64,000 nt of DNA from Dermatemys mawii (taxonomy: Eukaryota; Chordata; Testudines; Dermatemydidae): assembly GCA_007922305.1 (NCBI GenBank), contig ML677335.1:43320804-43384803 (forward strand), given 5' to 3'. This document shows, piece after piece, positions 1 to 10,172 of the stretch (its first letter is position 1; each line of letters starts with the position of its first letter). The translations under genes and the position numbers were made by a program. The notes below the pieces were generated by a model. That model saw only the letters and a program-made list of their open reading frames with translations, did no database searches and had not been told where the DNA came from.

Positions 1-1125
1 GCCCAGCCCCAGCGTGCAAACACAGCGCTGGCTGCTCTCTGCCCAGTGTTACCTCATCAAGGGATTTCTTTGGCTGCTCACGGAGAATTCAGGGAGCGCT
101 AAACTGGCATCGCTCACGTCATTAAAGCAACGGTCATCGTTTCTCAGGCCACACTGGGCGTCGTGTTACCATTCTGCAGGGTTTGTTCTCTCCAAGGTGC
201 CGTAGTATGGGCCTGGAACATTCACCCATTGGTCTTGGACACATCAGCACTTCCTTGAGAGCCCAGTGACAGGCGGGGCCCGGGTACGGGGTCTCTCCTC
301 TGTCAGATCCCATTTCCTCACCCACCACCCCACAGCAAGAATCCAAACCTGGGGGTGTGGAGACTATCAGGCCACAGGGAGAGAGGGGTCCAGGCACGAC
401 ACCCTCTGGGGAAGGGCTGCGTTTTCTCAGCTGCATAGTGGAGCAGCCAGACGTGGCCATGGACAGATCTGCCCACCTCAGCCAGACAGGGTTTACCTTA
501 ACTCACTGAGCTAGCAGCTTAGTCTCCTGTTCAGGAGAGCAGAAGCTGTTTGGTGGCTGTTTCATTGTTATGGACAAGCCTAAAACTCTGACATGACCAC
601 AGCCCCTGTGTCCCTCCAGACTCCCTCCGGCCTGCCTGCTCACATACCCCTGCCAGTGTGTGGGTAGCCCTTGGGAGCTGGAGCTGGCTTGCAGATTTAC
701 TGGGCTCCCTAAGCACAGTCTCCTTCCAGGAACAGCCTTGTTCAGTGCTGAGCAACATGAGCACAGCCAATGGGCACGGCCAGTCGTGTGCGTGGGAATT
801 CCCAGACCTCACGCAGGCCCTGGAGCTCAGATTGGCCATGGACTTGCTGGACAGGGCTGGCTGCATGTGACAGCCATTGCCTGCCTGGAAAGAGGCCAAT
901 CACACTGCTCCCCAGAACAGTCCCTCTGTGCAAGGAGCAGCATGTGGTCAGGCAGGTCTCCACTCCCAGGGGGCAGCAGGAGAGGGAAACCTGCCTGAGA
1001 AGCTTGGTATGTGATGGAAGTGTGGCCTGGTGGTTGCAGGGGGTCCATTCCTTCTTACTGCAGAGCGGAGCTGGAAGGGGAGCTCTTTAACCCTGTCAGT
1101 ACTAATGTGGGGTTTATACATCCCC
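1..1125. other. no gene recognised (unique sequence)
   Basis: Moderately GC-rich sequence. Several short open frames exist on both strands (for example 134-460 minus and 660-998 plus). None has a recognisable domain, a family match or a coherent exon with splice sites. I see no repeat family here that I can name. Confidence 0.5.
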
Positions 1126-1130
1126 ATCAT

Positions 1131-1150
1131 ACACACACACACACACACAA
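1131..1150. repeat. (CA)n microsatellite
   Basis: An uninterrupted run of about ten CA dinucleotides just upstream of the minisatellite. Confidence 0.95.
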
Positions 1151-1168
1151 GTTTGGAGTCAGGATATT

Positions 1169-1490
1169 CTCTGCACAGCAGCAGGCTGGTTTGTGGTATG
1201 GCACCCATCAGCTCTGCACAGCTGTGGGTTGGTTCACGGTATGGGGCACACCAGCTCTGCACAGCTGTGGGCTGGTTCATTGAACGGGGCACACCAGCTC
1301 TGCACAGCTGTGGGGTGGTTTGTTGTATGGGGCACACGAACTCTGCACAGCTTTGGGCTGAGTTGCATTGTGGGTCCCACCAAGCTCTGCACAACTACAG
1401 GTTGTTTTGTGGTACGGGGCACACCAGTTCTGCACAGGTGCGGGCTGGGTCGTGATATTGGGTGAACCAGCTCTGCACAGCTCTCATCAG
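1169..1490. repeat. 43-bp minisatellite, about 7.5 copies
   Basis: Each unit starts with CTCTGCACAGCTGTGGG or a variant and ends near GGGCACACCAG. Starts recur at about 43-bp spacing, with one or two units a base or so longer, and a partial copy closes the array near 1490. The central units (about 1212-1340) are most alike and the edges most diverged, as usual for a tandem array. Since 43 is one more than a multiple of 3, each copy reads in the next frame. That, and the rarity of stop codons in the unit, yields open frames above 100 residues on both strands. I regard those as artefacts. Confidence 0.93.
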
Positions 1491-1555
1491 AACATTGTAT
1501 GGGGGACTTTTTTAAACAACAATGCCAGAAATATAACCCGGGCTGCAAAAATGCC

Positions 1556-1566
1556 TGACTGCTAAG
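1556..1566. repeat. left target-site duplication of the palindromic insertion
   Basis: TGACTGCTAAG, identical to 1763-1773. The next base (A) also matches, so the duplication may be 12 bp. Confidence 0.85.
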
Positions 1567-1762
1567 AATCAGAGGGGTAGCCGTGTTAGTCTGGAATTGC
1601 AGAAGTGACAAAGAGTCCTGTGGCACCTTAAAGACTAACTAAAGTTTTAGAGCATAAGCTTTCGTGGCACCTTAAATACCCACTTAAAGTGGGTATTAGC
1701 CCACGAAAGCTTATGCTCTAAAACTTTAGTTAGTCTTTAAGGTGCCACAGGACTCTTTGTCA
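1567..1762. mobile_element. Penelope-like terminal element in inverted (palindromic) form
   Basis: The left part has the interspersed sequence GTAGCCGTGTTAGTCTG followed by GTGGCACCTTAAAGACTAAC and CATAAGCTTTCGTGG. The same block occurs at 35210-35265 next to a Penelope-like endonuclease remnant, which is why I assign it to that class. Here 1606-1667 and 1701-1762 are exact reverse complements (62/62). They are separated by a 33-bp spacer that holds a second inverted pair around 1677-1696. An 11-12 bp direct repeat flanks the whole, so it went in as one unit. Penelope-like elements are known for terminal repeats in direct or inverted order. The class assignment is inference; the palindrome and TSD are directly visible. 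Confidence 0.8.
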
Positions 1763-1773
1763 TGACTGCTAAG
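1763..1773. repeat. right target-site duplication of the palindromic insertion
   Basis: TGACTGCTAAG immediately after the right arm, identical to 1556-1566. Confidence 0.85.
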
Positions 1774-2095
1774 AGTTTGTGTGTTATCTAAGGGCCATTC
1801 TGTGCTAAACGTCTCCAGGAAATGGCAGTGTGTATGTGCATCCTGAGAACTACCTTTAATTTTTGAATTAGGAATAGTATTGCAAAGGTTAAATAAGTCA
1901 ATATGTGTGTCAGTGTATAAGGGTGCATGTATACATTCACATGTGTGTATGTGTGAGTCCACGTAAAGGGTGGACATTAATGTCTGTGATTGGTGGGAAG
2001 AATAATTGTGTTGCTCTGGTGGGCATGCCGGAGGTCTGCTGCAGAGAGCAGCAAAACTTCATTCGAGTTTCTAAATATTATAGGTAACTTTCTGA
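1774..2095. other. no gene; TG-rich stretch
   Basis: Contains an imperfect TG/CA-rich tract at about 1900-1965 and nothing else that I recognise. Confidence 0.5.
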
Positions 2096-2099
2096 CACT

Positions 2100-3785
2100 G
2101 TCTGTATTACACCTACCCAGAAGTAACCTATACTGGACCTCATTGTGCTGGATAAAGATGAACTGACCATTGGGCTGGACGGTGGTGATTATGGTGATTA
2201 CAGCATGATTACACTCATTTTGGGCAACTAAAGAACTGTCCTAAGCTGTAATTGCATTAATTTGGCTCTTCAAAAGGGCTAATTTCCCGAGGCTGAAAAA
2301 AATGATGAGTGAAATTGATGGGGAGGAAAATTTGAGAGAAAAATGTGAATGAAAATTGGGAGTTGTTTAAGACTAGTTTATTAGAAAGCCAAAAAGCCAC
2401 AGTTCCTCAATCAAAAAAGGGGACAACTTTGGGGAAAAGCCCATCCTGGTTCAGTGGGGACATGAAAGCCACAATTAGGGGGGGAAAAAGCAATATAGAA
2501 TACATGACAAAAAGGGGAAGTAGATAGCAACCAATGTAAATGAAAAGTGATGGAATGTAGAAAGTAGACAAGATAAAGATATCGGGAAAAAGCCATGGCT
2601 GCGAGCAGCAAAAGAAATCCTAGAAATGTATGGGGCAGTTTCTAGATGGAGATGGTAAAATTGTTAATAATGATTCAGAAAAGGCAGAAGTGTTCAGTAA
2701 ATATGGTCTGAATTTGGAAAGAAGCAGGATGATATATTCATACCACATGAGCATGAGGAAGTACTTTCCAATCCATTATTAACCGAGGAGAATGTTAGAC
2801 AACATCTACTGAGGCTAAACATTTTTAAATCAGCAGACTCAGATAACTGGCACCCAAGAGAGCTAAATGAACTGGTGCAGGAGATCTCTGGCCTGCTGCT
2901 GTTGACTGCTAATAAATCTTGGAATACCAGGGAAATTCAAAAAAGGCTGAGAGATTGCTAATGTGCCAATAGTTTAAAAGGGCAAGCTGGATTTCCCAGG
3001 TAGATATATGCCGGTTAGCCTTACATCAATCCTGGGCAAAACAAGTGAACATAAACCTGATATGGGATTTAATTGACAAAGACTTAAAAGACGGGAATGT
3101 AATGAATGCCAGTCAGCATGGCTTTACTGAAAATTGGTCTTGTCACACTCATTTGATTCATTCGTTGATGAGATTACAGGTTTGGTTGATAAAGGTAACT
3201 GCACAGATGTAATGTACTTAACATCAGTAGAGTATGTGTTAAAGGGACTAAGAACTGGGTGAATGACAGATCTCAATAGGTACTCATCAATGGGGACTCA
3301 TTATTGAATGGAAGTGTTTCTAGAGGGGTTCCACAGTGATCCATACGAGGCCCATGGCTATTCAACATTTTCACTGAGGATCTGGAAGAAAATATAAAAT
3401 TATTACTGATAACATTTGTGAATGACACAAAGATTGGCCGAAAATAATGTGGAAAATACATGTGGAGACAGGGCAGTCCCACACAGCGATCTGGATCACT
3501 TGAGGAGCCGGGGCCACTCCAACAAAAGGTGTTTTACTACAGCCAAATGTAAGATCACCCATCCTGGGGCAAGGAATGCAATAACCACAGAATGGCTATT
3601 GTCTCCTGGAACAGCAAGGAGATAATGTCCCCTCTGCACATGGCACTGGTGAGACCAATACTGGAAACAGGATGTTGAATAATTGAAGAGAGAGCACAGA
3701 ACAGCCATGAAACTAATTCGACAGCTGGAGGAGATACTTACGGCCTGTTTAGCATATCAAAAAGCAAACTGAGAGGTGACTTGAT
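2100..3785 (+). mobile_element. CR1 LINE, 5' part of a split copy (ORF2 remnant)
   Basis: Decayed CR1 ORF2. The frame around 2345-2430 reads like the CR1 linker before the reverse transcriptase (ENWELFKTSLLESQKATVPQ). About 2640-2700 fits the conserved stretch where consensus CR1 reads KAEVFNAFFA. About 3300-3440 keeps reverse transcriptase remnants (SRGVPQ, then FNIFTEDLEENIK, then NDTKIG). Stops and frameshifts occur throughout, so it is non-functional. It resumes after a nested CR1 at about 4160. Confidence 0.88.
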
Positions 3786-4160
3786 TAAGAACATAAGAAT
3801 GGATCAGAGCACTGATCTGTCTAGCTCAGTAACCTGTCTGACAGTGGTCAGTGCCAGATGCTTCAGAGGGAGGGAAAAGAACAGCACAATTTCAAGTGAC
3901 GTGCCCCCAGTTTCTGGCAGTTGGAGGTTTAGGGACACCAAGAGCATGGGTTGCATCCCTGACCATCTTGGCTAATAGCCATTGATGGACCTATTCTCCA
4001 TGAACATATCTAATTCTTTTTTGAACCCATTTATACTTTTGGCCTTTACGACATCCCCAGGCTAACTGTGAGCTGCGTGAAGTACGTTCTTTTGTTTGTT
4101 TTAAACCTGCTCTCTATTAATTTCATTGGGTGACCCCTGGTTCTTGTGATTATGATGTAT
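3786..4160 (-). mobile_element. CR1 LINE 3' end, nested in a plus-strand CR1
   Basis: Reverse complement of the turtle-type CR1 3' terminus. It starts with AGAACATAAGAATGG (the inverted TTCTTATGTTC tail), then GCCAGTGCCAGATGCTTCAGAGGG, GGCTAATAGCCATTGATGGA and TTTGAACCC, ending near GGTGACCCCTGGTTCTTGTG. It is 5' truncated at about 375 bp and splits the plus-strand copy. Confidence 0.88.
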
Positions 4161-4590
4161 CCACAAAGATGGATTGATTTCAGTGGACATTAGTAGCCTA
4201 AACACCTTTTTGGATCTGGTCGTAACTACCATTACAGGGAGAACAAAGATACTGGATACTAAAGAACTCTTTAATCTAGCGGAGAAAGGCAGAACTAGAG
4301 GCAATGGCTGAAGCCAAAGCCAGATGCAGTCAAATAAGGAACAAGGCACAATTTTTTTTTAATCAGTGAGGGTAATTAACCACTGGAACAAACTCCCAGT
4401 GGGTGTGGTGGATTCTCCGTCTCTGGATGTCTTCAAATCCAGGCCGGATGCCCTCCTGGAAGATGCTTTAGTCAAACACTGGGTAACTGGGTAAAATTCT
4501 CAAGTCTGTTCTATGCGGGAGGTGAGACTAGATGGTCTAGGTATCCCTCTGGCCTTAAACTGTGAACCTGTGAACCTATTAATGTGTGAA
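4161..4590 (+). mobile_element. CR1 LINE, 3' part of the split copy
   Basis: Continues the element begun at about 2100: CTTTAATCTAGCGGAGAAAGG, GGGTAATTAACCACTGGAACAA, GGTGGATTCTCCGTCTCTGG and GACTAGATGGTCTAGG. It ends with an imperfect TGTGAACC tandem tail. These are the usual landmarks of the CR1 ORF2 C-terminus and 3'UTR. Confidence 0.88.
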
Positions 4591-5234
4591 AGGATGTGTG
4601 TGCATTTCCATGTGTTAGTGTGCATGAAGGCCGGCTTGTGTGCCCATGTTGCCATTGATCTCCAGCTATAATAGCCTCAAGCATTTTCATATTTAACAGT
4701 GGCACTTCCTATAAATGTTACACTGCTAATTTTTGTTTGCGATACTTACGGGTCATTTTTGTTACTTGCACACATTTTGATTTAAGGGAGTGAGTGTGTG
4801 GGTGTGTGTTTCTTTCATAGGGAAGTACATGGAGCAGGTGGACCTGAACTGAACAAGTAAGACCCTCCCTTGGCTCCTCCAACAGATGAATTCCAATATA
4901 TTTGCACAGCTGTCTAAGATCCCCATTTCCTTTTCTTTGATTATTCTTTTTATGTGTCATTTTCTGCCCATAAACATCTTTATTTTTCTTTCATGGTCAT
5001 CAGCTTTGTGCTTGTCACTTAGACATGAGAAAAGTGCATTATGTACCCTGGGAAAGTGCTGTGAATTCAAAATACAATTCTCTACCTGTCTAACACAATT
5101 TACCCAGGAAAACCACTCAGATATCCACTCACACTGAGCTGGCTGTTGTTTTGATTTGGGGCTTTGTCTTAGAAATGCGGGAGGTGTGGTAGGATAATTA
5201 ACGTATATCTGAGATTTGTAGCACTATATGCTAC
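4591..5234. other. no gene recognised
   Basis: AT-rich sequence with a short GTGTGTGGGTGTGTG tract near 4790-4810. No repeat or exon recognised. Confidence 0.4.
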
Positions 5235-5340
5235 ATGAGAACCATCTGTTTTGGATGGTTGAGACACAAGAAATCCTGTATCTTGGCAGGGGATTAGACT
5301 AAATGACCCTTGACCCTTCTACCCTATGATTCTGTGCAGG
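5235..5340 (+). mobile_element. CR1 LINE 3'-end fragment
   Basis: The stretch TGGTTGAGACACAAGAAATC, CTTGGCAGGGGATTAGACTA and CCTATGATTCTGTG matches the last ~100 bp of a CR1 subfamily with a GATTCTATG tail. Confidence 0.8.
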
Positions 5341-5465
5341 TCCCCCCAGGACCAAGTGTTTCAAATAGCTTGTAGGGAGATGGCTATGCAAACTCCTTTG
5401 CCAATGCTCTTAGTGTGCGTCACTGTGCAACCACTTTTTAAAAGTACCTCTCTGTGTCTGTGAGA

Positions 5466-5909
5466 GCTTGTCTATGTGAGCACTTAGTTTGCAGCAAGCA
5501 GGGGTGTAAATCGACCTTGCACTAGCCTGTGGTGTGAGCAGTTATGGGGGAGTAGCTGCCCACATACCTGCCTAGCGTCTCAGATGAACATGCATTCAAG
5601 GTGGCCAGCTCTTCCCGCCGGTCATACCACGCCATCCACGCTCTCTGTTTGGCGTGCTTGCTCCATCAGAGCTAGTGTGAATATGTCTCCCCAAGCTGGG
5701 AATCATAGCCCCAGCTTGAAGTGTAGACACACTCTCTGTGTCCACGTGGACTCTGTTCTGCACAGTAAAAGTTCCCCAGCATACTTTAAGTTACTCCCCT
5801 TTCAAAGTGCAACAGGGAACACGTAGCATGCAGCAGAAGGATCCATATGGACAGTTAGTGCATGGCAGGCTAGTGCAGGTAGAGTTGCTGCAAACTTGTA
5901 TAGACAAGC
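5466..5909. mobile_element. non-autonomous DNA transposon (MITE-like)
   Basis: The ends are inverted copies. The left end reads GCTTGTCTATG followed by GTTTGCAGCAAG; the right end, reverse-complemented, reads GCTTGTCTATAC then GTTTGCAGCAA. The interior (CTCCCCTTTCAAAGTGC, AGTTAGTGCATGGCAGGCTAGTGCAG) resembles a family I recall from turtle genomes. Superfamily not determined. Confidence 0.7.
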
Positions 5910-6762
5910 CAGAGGTCAGGCCTCTTACCACCTCCATCCTGGAGCTCTGGAATTGAATGCTTTGCATAGCGAGTCAGTTACGCTTTGAGCTGGACTAGAT
6001 CCCAAAGCACTCCAGGGCTAGCTGGCTCCCATTAGATCACTGGTTCAAACACAGCCCAGGTTAGAGGTGATAAAAAGTCATTACTGGTGATGGGCCTTCA
6101 CCAAGACCATCGAGCCAAGCTGTGCAGCTGTTGTTACTACCACTTACTGGCTGGTCAAAGGCTTTTGTGAAATGACTGCACACAAATCAATCCTTGCATT
6201 CTATGGAAAAGGCTCATTTCTCTGGAGCAGCGCTGCAAGGTTACACCAACTATTTGCAAAACAAATGTTCACAGGAAATCTCGACTCTTTGTGACTCTCT
6301 CTGGGACTGTACAAGCATCCAATTGTTCTGGGCAGGAATTCGTACACCCCTAATCACAGAACTATTTAGGACACATATCCCCATGTGTGTAGGAAGCTGC
6401 TGTGGACTCACCTGGGGATCATAACATGTGGGCCCCAGGGCCATGCAGTTTCCTGATGCTGTGGATTCTGGCAGGCTAGCGCATTCTTCCTCCTCTAGCT
6501 GTCGGAGCACATTCTCCTTTTTCTCCTGTCGGATGATTTACCGATGACCCTGCAGCCGGGATATAGCCCATTCTGCTCTCATGACAAGTTGAGTGACTTC
6601 TTCATCCAATAGGACAAAATGCTGGACCCGCTGAGACAGAAATGTGAGAAGATCAGACTCTTAACATGGTCCCGTGGACTCAGTACCTCAATACCTGAAG
6701 TTACCAGGCTGAGATGAGGGGTCCAAAGCCCTTGCTAAGGACAAAAGGGTATATTTTACTAC
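5910..6762. other. no gene recognised
   Basis: Mixed-composition sequence. The open frames near 6194-6510 overlap on opposite strands and show no domain. Confidence 0.4.
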
Positions 6763-6905
6763 ATGGGTGTGACTATGCTAACATGATGTTGTGATGCTTT
6801 TATGGATGTGTGACTATGCTCATGAAAAGGTGAATGGCTATTTCGTGGGTATGACTATGCTAGTGAGTTGATGGGATGCTAGTGTCTGGGCGTGGCTATA
6901 TTATT
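6763..6905. repeat. degenerate tandem repeat, about 3.5 copies
   Basis: Units of roughly 40 bp centred on GTGTGACTATGCTnnnATG, starting near 6765, 6803 and 6845, with a decayed one (GGGCGTGGCTATATT) near 6888. Confidence 0.7.
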
Positions 6906-7383
6906 CCCCACTACTGCTTATCTTCCAGTCACCAGTCATGGGCCAGCACAGCTTCCAGCCTAGAACACTGTCCCACCAGAGAAACACCCCCGCAGCCACC
7001 TCTGCCCTGTGACAATGCCCACCCAGACAGGTGGGCTTTGAAGCATGCCTAGAAGGGCAATGCCTATTGTTATGCCTATTGTTATGCCAAGGAACAACAC
7101 AGTCAGTGCTCGCAGACTGCAATTCCTCAGGGGACGGGGCAGGAGTTTGCAATGCACAATGTGTTGACCTCTCGGCTCCATTTATCTTCAGCACTGACAG
7201 GAGAAGAGTTTCCAGGGAAGAGATTCAAACCACCTCCCCTCTCCCCAGCAGGGCTCTGAGTTTGTTATCATTTCTGGCAGGCTGTGCTTCCCCATTCTCC
7301 GGGCTCAGGATAATGTGACCTATCAGACAAGGCTCAGTAATTTGACTCAAGGCTCTCCGTTCATATCTTTGTTTTTCCTGCTA

Positions 7384-7388
7384 GCGTC
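7384..7388. repeat. left TSD of the Gypsy element
   Basis: GCGTC directly before the LTR terminus TGTCA. The counterpart at 12719-12723 is GTGTC, differing by the C-to-T change expected at a CpG. Confidence 0.7.
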
Positions 7389-7602
7389 TGTCATGTACTC
7401 CTTGCACACAGCAGGTTGCAGATTTGGACTGGCTACAGCGCTTCCAACATGGAGAGATACAACAGAGGTGTTCTTTTTAAGATACTTTAATGCACTGCCA
7501 GATATAAGGGTTACCAGCTCAGACAAGGTGTGTTGCACACATACCTGGCTTCAAAAGCTACCAGATGGCTGCATGTTATAATACAGTTTTAGCATTCCAT
7601 CA
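7389..7602 (-). mobile_element. Ty3/Gypsy 3' LTR (uninterrupted copy)
   Basis: A 214-bp LTR bounded by TG...CA. Its plus-strand order is TGTCATGTACTCC, TTTGGACTGGCTACAG, TTAAGATACTTTAATGCACTGCCAG, GTTATAATACAGTTTTAG and ATTCCATCA. The same blocks recur in order at 11456-12718, interrupted by two hAT insertions. The element reads on the minus strand, so this left copy is the 3' LTR. Confidence 0.88.
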
Positions 7603-7617
7603 CCTCCCCACTTTTAG
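7603..7617 (-). other. polypurine tract of the Gypsy element
   Basis: On the minus strand the 15 bases before the LTR are almost all purine (CTAAAAGTGGGGAGG), the expected site and composition for the plus-strand primer. Confidence 0.7.
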
Positions 7618-7799
7618 TTTTACATTCCTACTGTTAACAACATGTACACGATCACTCTGTCTTTGAAGTTCAGTACGGGTCAGTCTGCTAAGTGTCTCTG
7701 AATCAGAGTGCTTTTCTAATAACACAGCACAAACAGGTAACAACTTGGTCATCTGGCTGCCCATTGGTTGTAACGACTAGCTGTGGTCAGTTTGGGATC

Positions 7800-10172
7800 T
7801 TTGAGTCTTCCTTCTGTTCTGTGTCCGCCATTGGTCAATTCTGGTCTGAGTCTTCCATCTGAGGAACAAACTGAAGATGTTGACAGTTTCTGTCGAACTC
7901 ACCACTGTTGGTCTTGTTCACATGTGATCTGGGTGCTGAATACTTTTTCTTTATGAAAGTTGGAATTGTCCACCTTTTTTCTCTTTCCACTTTGACACAA
8001 ACATAGCCACCAGGTTCTAGCCCCAGCATTTATCTGAGTGATATCTATTGTAAAAGTGTTCATAATTTCTTTTAGCCTTTTTATGTAATTTGACTATTTT
8101 CTTCATGTCTGGGCACTTTGGAGGTTGGTTCTGAGTTGTCTTTCTATCAGGAGTTGTGCTGGATTGTATCCAGTAGCTGTTATCAGTGTTGAACTGTAGC
8201 TCAGAAGAGCAAGGAATGGATCTTCCTGGTCTTGGATTTTCTTGGCTGTCTGCACACCTTTGTCAGCCTCTCCATTCACTTGTGGGTAATGTGGGCTGCT
8301 AGTTATATGATCAAAATCATATTTTGTTTGGAATGTTAATTTCCACTGCAGTGAATTGTGGTCCATTGTCTGTCACTAGTTGTTCTGGAATACTGAAAGT
8401 AGCAAAAGTTCACTTCATGTTTCTCAATAACATTCTGATATGTTATGTCTTTCAAGGGCATTATTTCAATATATATGCATTCAATTATCAAATTGCTTTT
8501 ACTTTTTTCAGGAGTAGGACTGATTCCATCTTTGTTTATTATCTGTCCAAAAACCTCATTTTTCCTTGTTTAGCTTCAGTCCATACCGACTGATTAAGCT
8601 TAGTCCCTCACTGAAGATTGTGTTGTGTTCTTCCATCGATGACTCATGTATCAAAATATTGTCCATGAAAACTACAACTCCATTTGTCTTGGTTAACAGT
8701 TCTGCCATCTTTTGTTGGAAAATGTCAAGTGCACTGATAATCCCAAAAGGTAATCATCAAATGCAAAATCTCTCAAATTATGTGATAAATGTAGTCAGTT
8801 TAGCACTCTCTTTGGCTAAAGGAATTTGCCAGAATCCGTTCGAGTTATCCGGCTTGAAGAATACTGTAGCTCCTTTCAATTTGGGAGGCGGTCATCCAGT
8901 GTTGGGGGTGTATATTTTTCTCACATCTGCTTCATTAAGTCTTTTAAGAGTCAGTCATTTGTATATTTCCATTTTTCTTTATAACCAATACCATTAGGGT
9001 ATACTGTGCTGTTGGCTCAGAGATTTTCTCTAGTATGCCAATCTATTCCATTCCCTTTAACTCAGTTTCCACTTTATGAAACAACAGGATGGGAATCCTG
9101 TGAGGTGTTTGTACACTATGGTTCAGCATCATCTCTTAAAGTTATCCGTACTAGATCAAAGTTCCAGTATCATCAGATACTCTGTCCAGTTCTTCCAGCT
9201 TTCTCATTAGGCCAATCACAGATTCTTCATTGCAGCTGAGAAAGTTTTTGTTTGATCACATGGACTCTGAATGCATAGCTTGTATTTTTGTAAATTGTAT
9301 CTGTAGTGAACTGGCCCATGCAGTTCAGGCTATGTCAGGTACTTTCAGCTCTGGGAGGGGTTGACAGTGATTATATATCCCTTCTGAGGTGACTATCAAT
9401 CTGCTCCTGAGTCAATGTTAAAATTAATAGTCTTGTCATGAATGTTCATTTTCACTCTCCAGAAAGGCTCTGAGTCATAATTCCTGACAGATTCCAGAAA
9501 CAATGGCTCTTGACTGTAGTAATCAGTTACCTGACACTTTTTGTGAGGCAAACAGCTTCAAAATGTCCATATTTTGTGCACTTATTACATCTTGCACCTT
9601 TGGCTGGACACACATCTTTTGGGCTATGAAATTTTCCACATTTTGTGCATTTGGTGTGAAAGGTTTTGTAGTTAGCCTGGGATTTGTGCTTCTTTGCCTC
9701 ATGGATTTTTTGATAATTACTTTTAGCAGTCATGCTGTATTTCTTTATGGCTTCTAAGATAGTTTCTGATTTTTCAAGTTTCTCCTACCTTTTGTTTTGC
9801 TACTTAATTAGTTCAGTTTGCTTTGCTTTCTGGATAGCTATAATATAGTGCTAAATTTCTCATTAACTGTAATTGCTGTAAGAGGCTTTTGTCTGATAAC
9901 CCAATAACCAGTCTGTCTCTCATATTTTCTTGTATTTGAGACCCCAAAAATCACAGTTTTCAGCTAAAGCATTAAATGCTCTTATAAAAGATTCAACAGA
10001 TTCCCTTATTCTTTTATGAAAGGCCATGTTCTCACCAATCACATTTCTCTGAGATATAAAGTACAAATCAAATATTGTCAGAATTCTTTCATAGTCATCA
10101 TTGTGACTGTCATCAGTAAAGGAAAAGGATTTCAAGATACATTCTGCTTGCTTTCCCATGGCATAAATCACA
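7800..10172 (-). pseudogene. Ty3/Gypsy gag-pol remnant (C-terminal gag through integrase)
   Basis: Minus-strand gag-pol with many stops and frameshifts. In element order: gag core (10172-9900, with YERILTIFDLYF and ESFIRAFNALAENC); a CCHC zinc knuckle CNKCTKYGHFEAVC at 9589-9548; an aspartic protease motif DSGAD at 9413-9399; and reverse transcriptase, whose catalytic box is FMDN at 8669-8658 in place of the usual [FY]xDD. RNase H is only inferred between that and the integrase core (about 8400-8103, DNGPQFT then SSPHYPQVNGEADKG). The integrase C-terminus (8029-7835) carries APRSHVNKTNSGEFDRN. Domain order PR-RT-RH-IN fits Ty3/Gypsy, not Ty1/Copia. No envelope-like frame was seen. It is dead. 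Confidence 0.92.

Noticed and set aside
134..998. Overlapping open frames on both strands near the left end
   Set aside because: No domain, no splice signals forming a coherent gene, and frames overlap on opposite strands in GC-rich sequence.
948..1626. Repetitive proteins of 130-148 residues over the minisatellite
   Set aside because: The frames follow from a 43-bp tandem unit poor in stops, not from coding selection.
7062..7089. Short direct repeat TATTGTTATGCC as a functional site
   Set aside because: Only two copies, most simply replication slippage.
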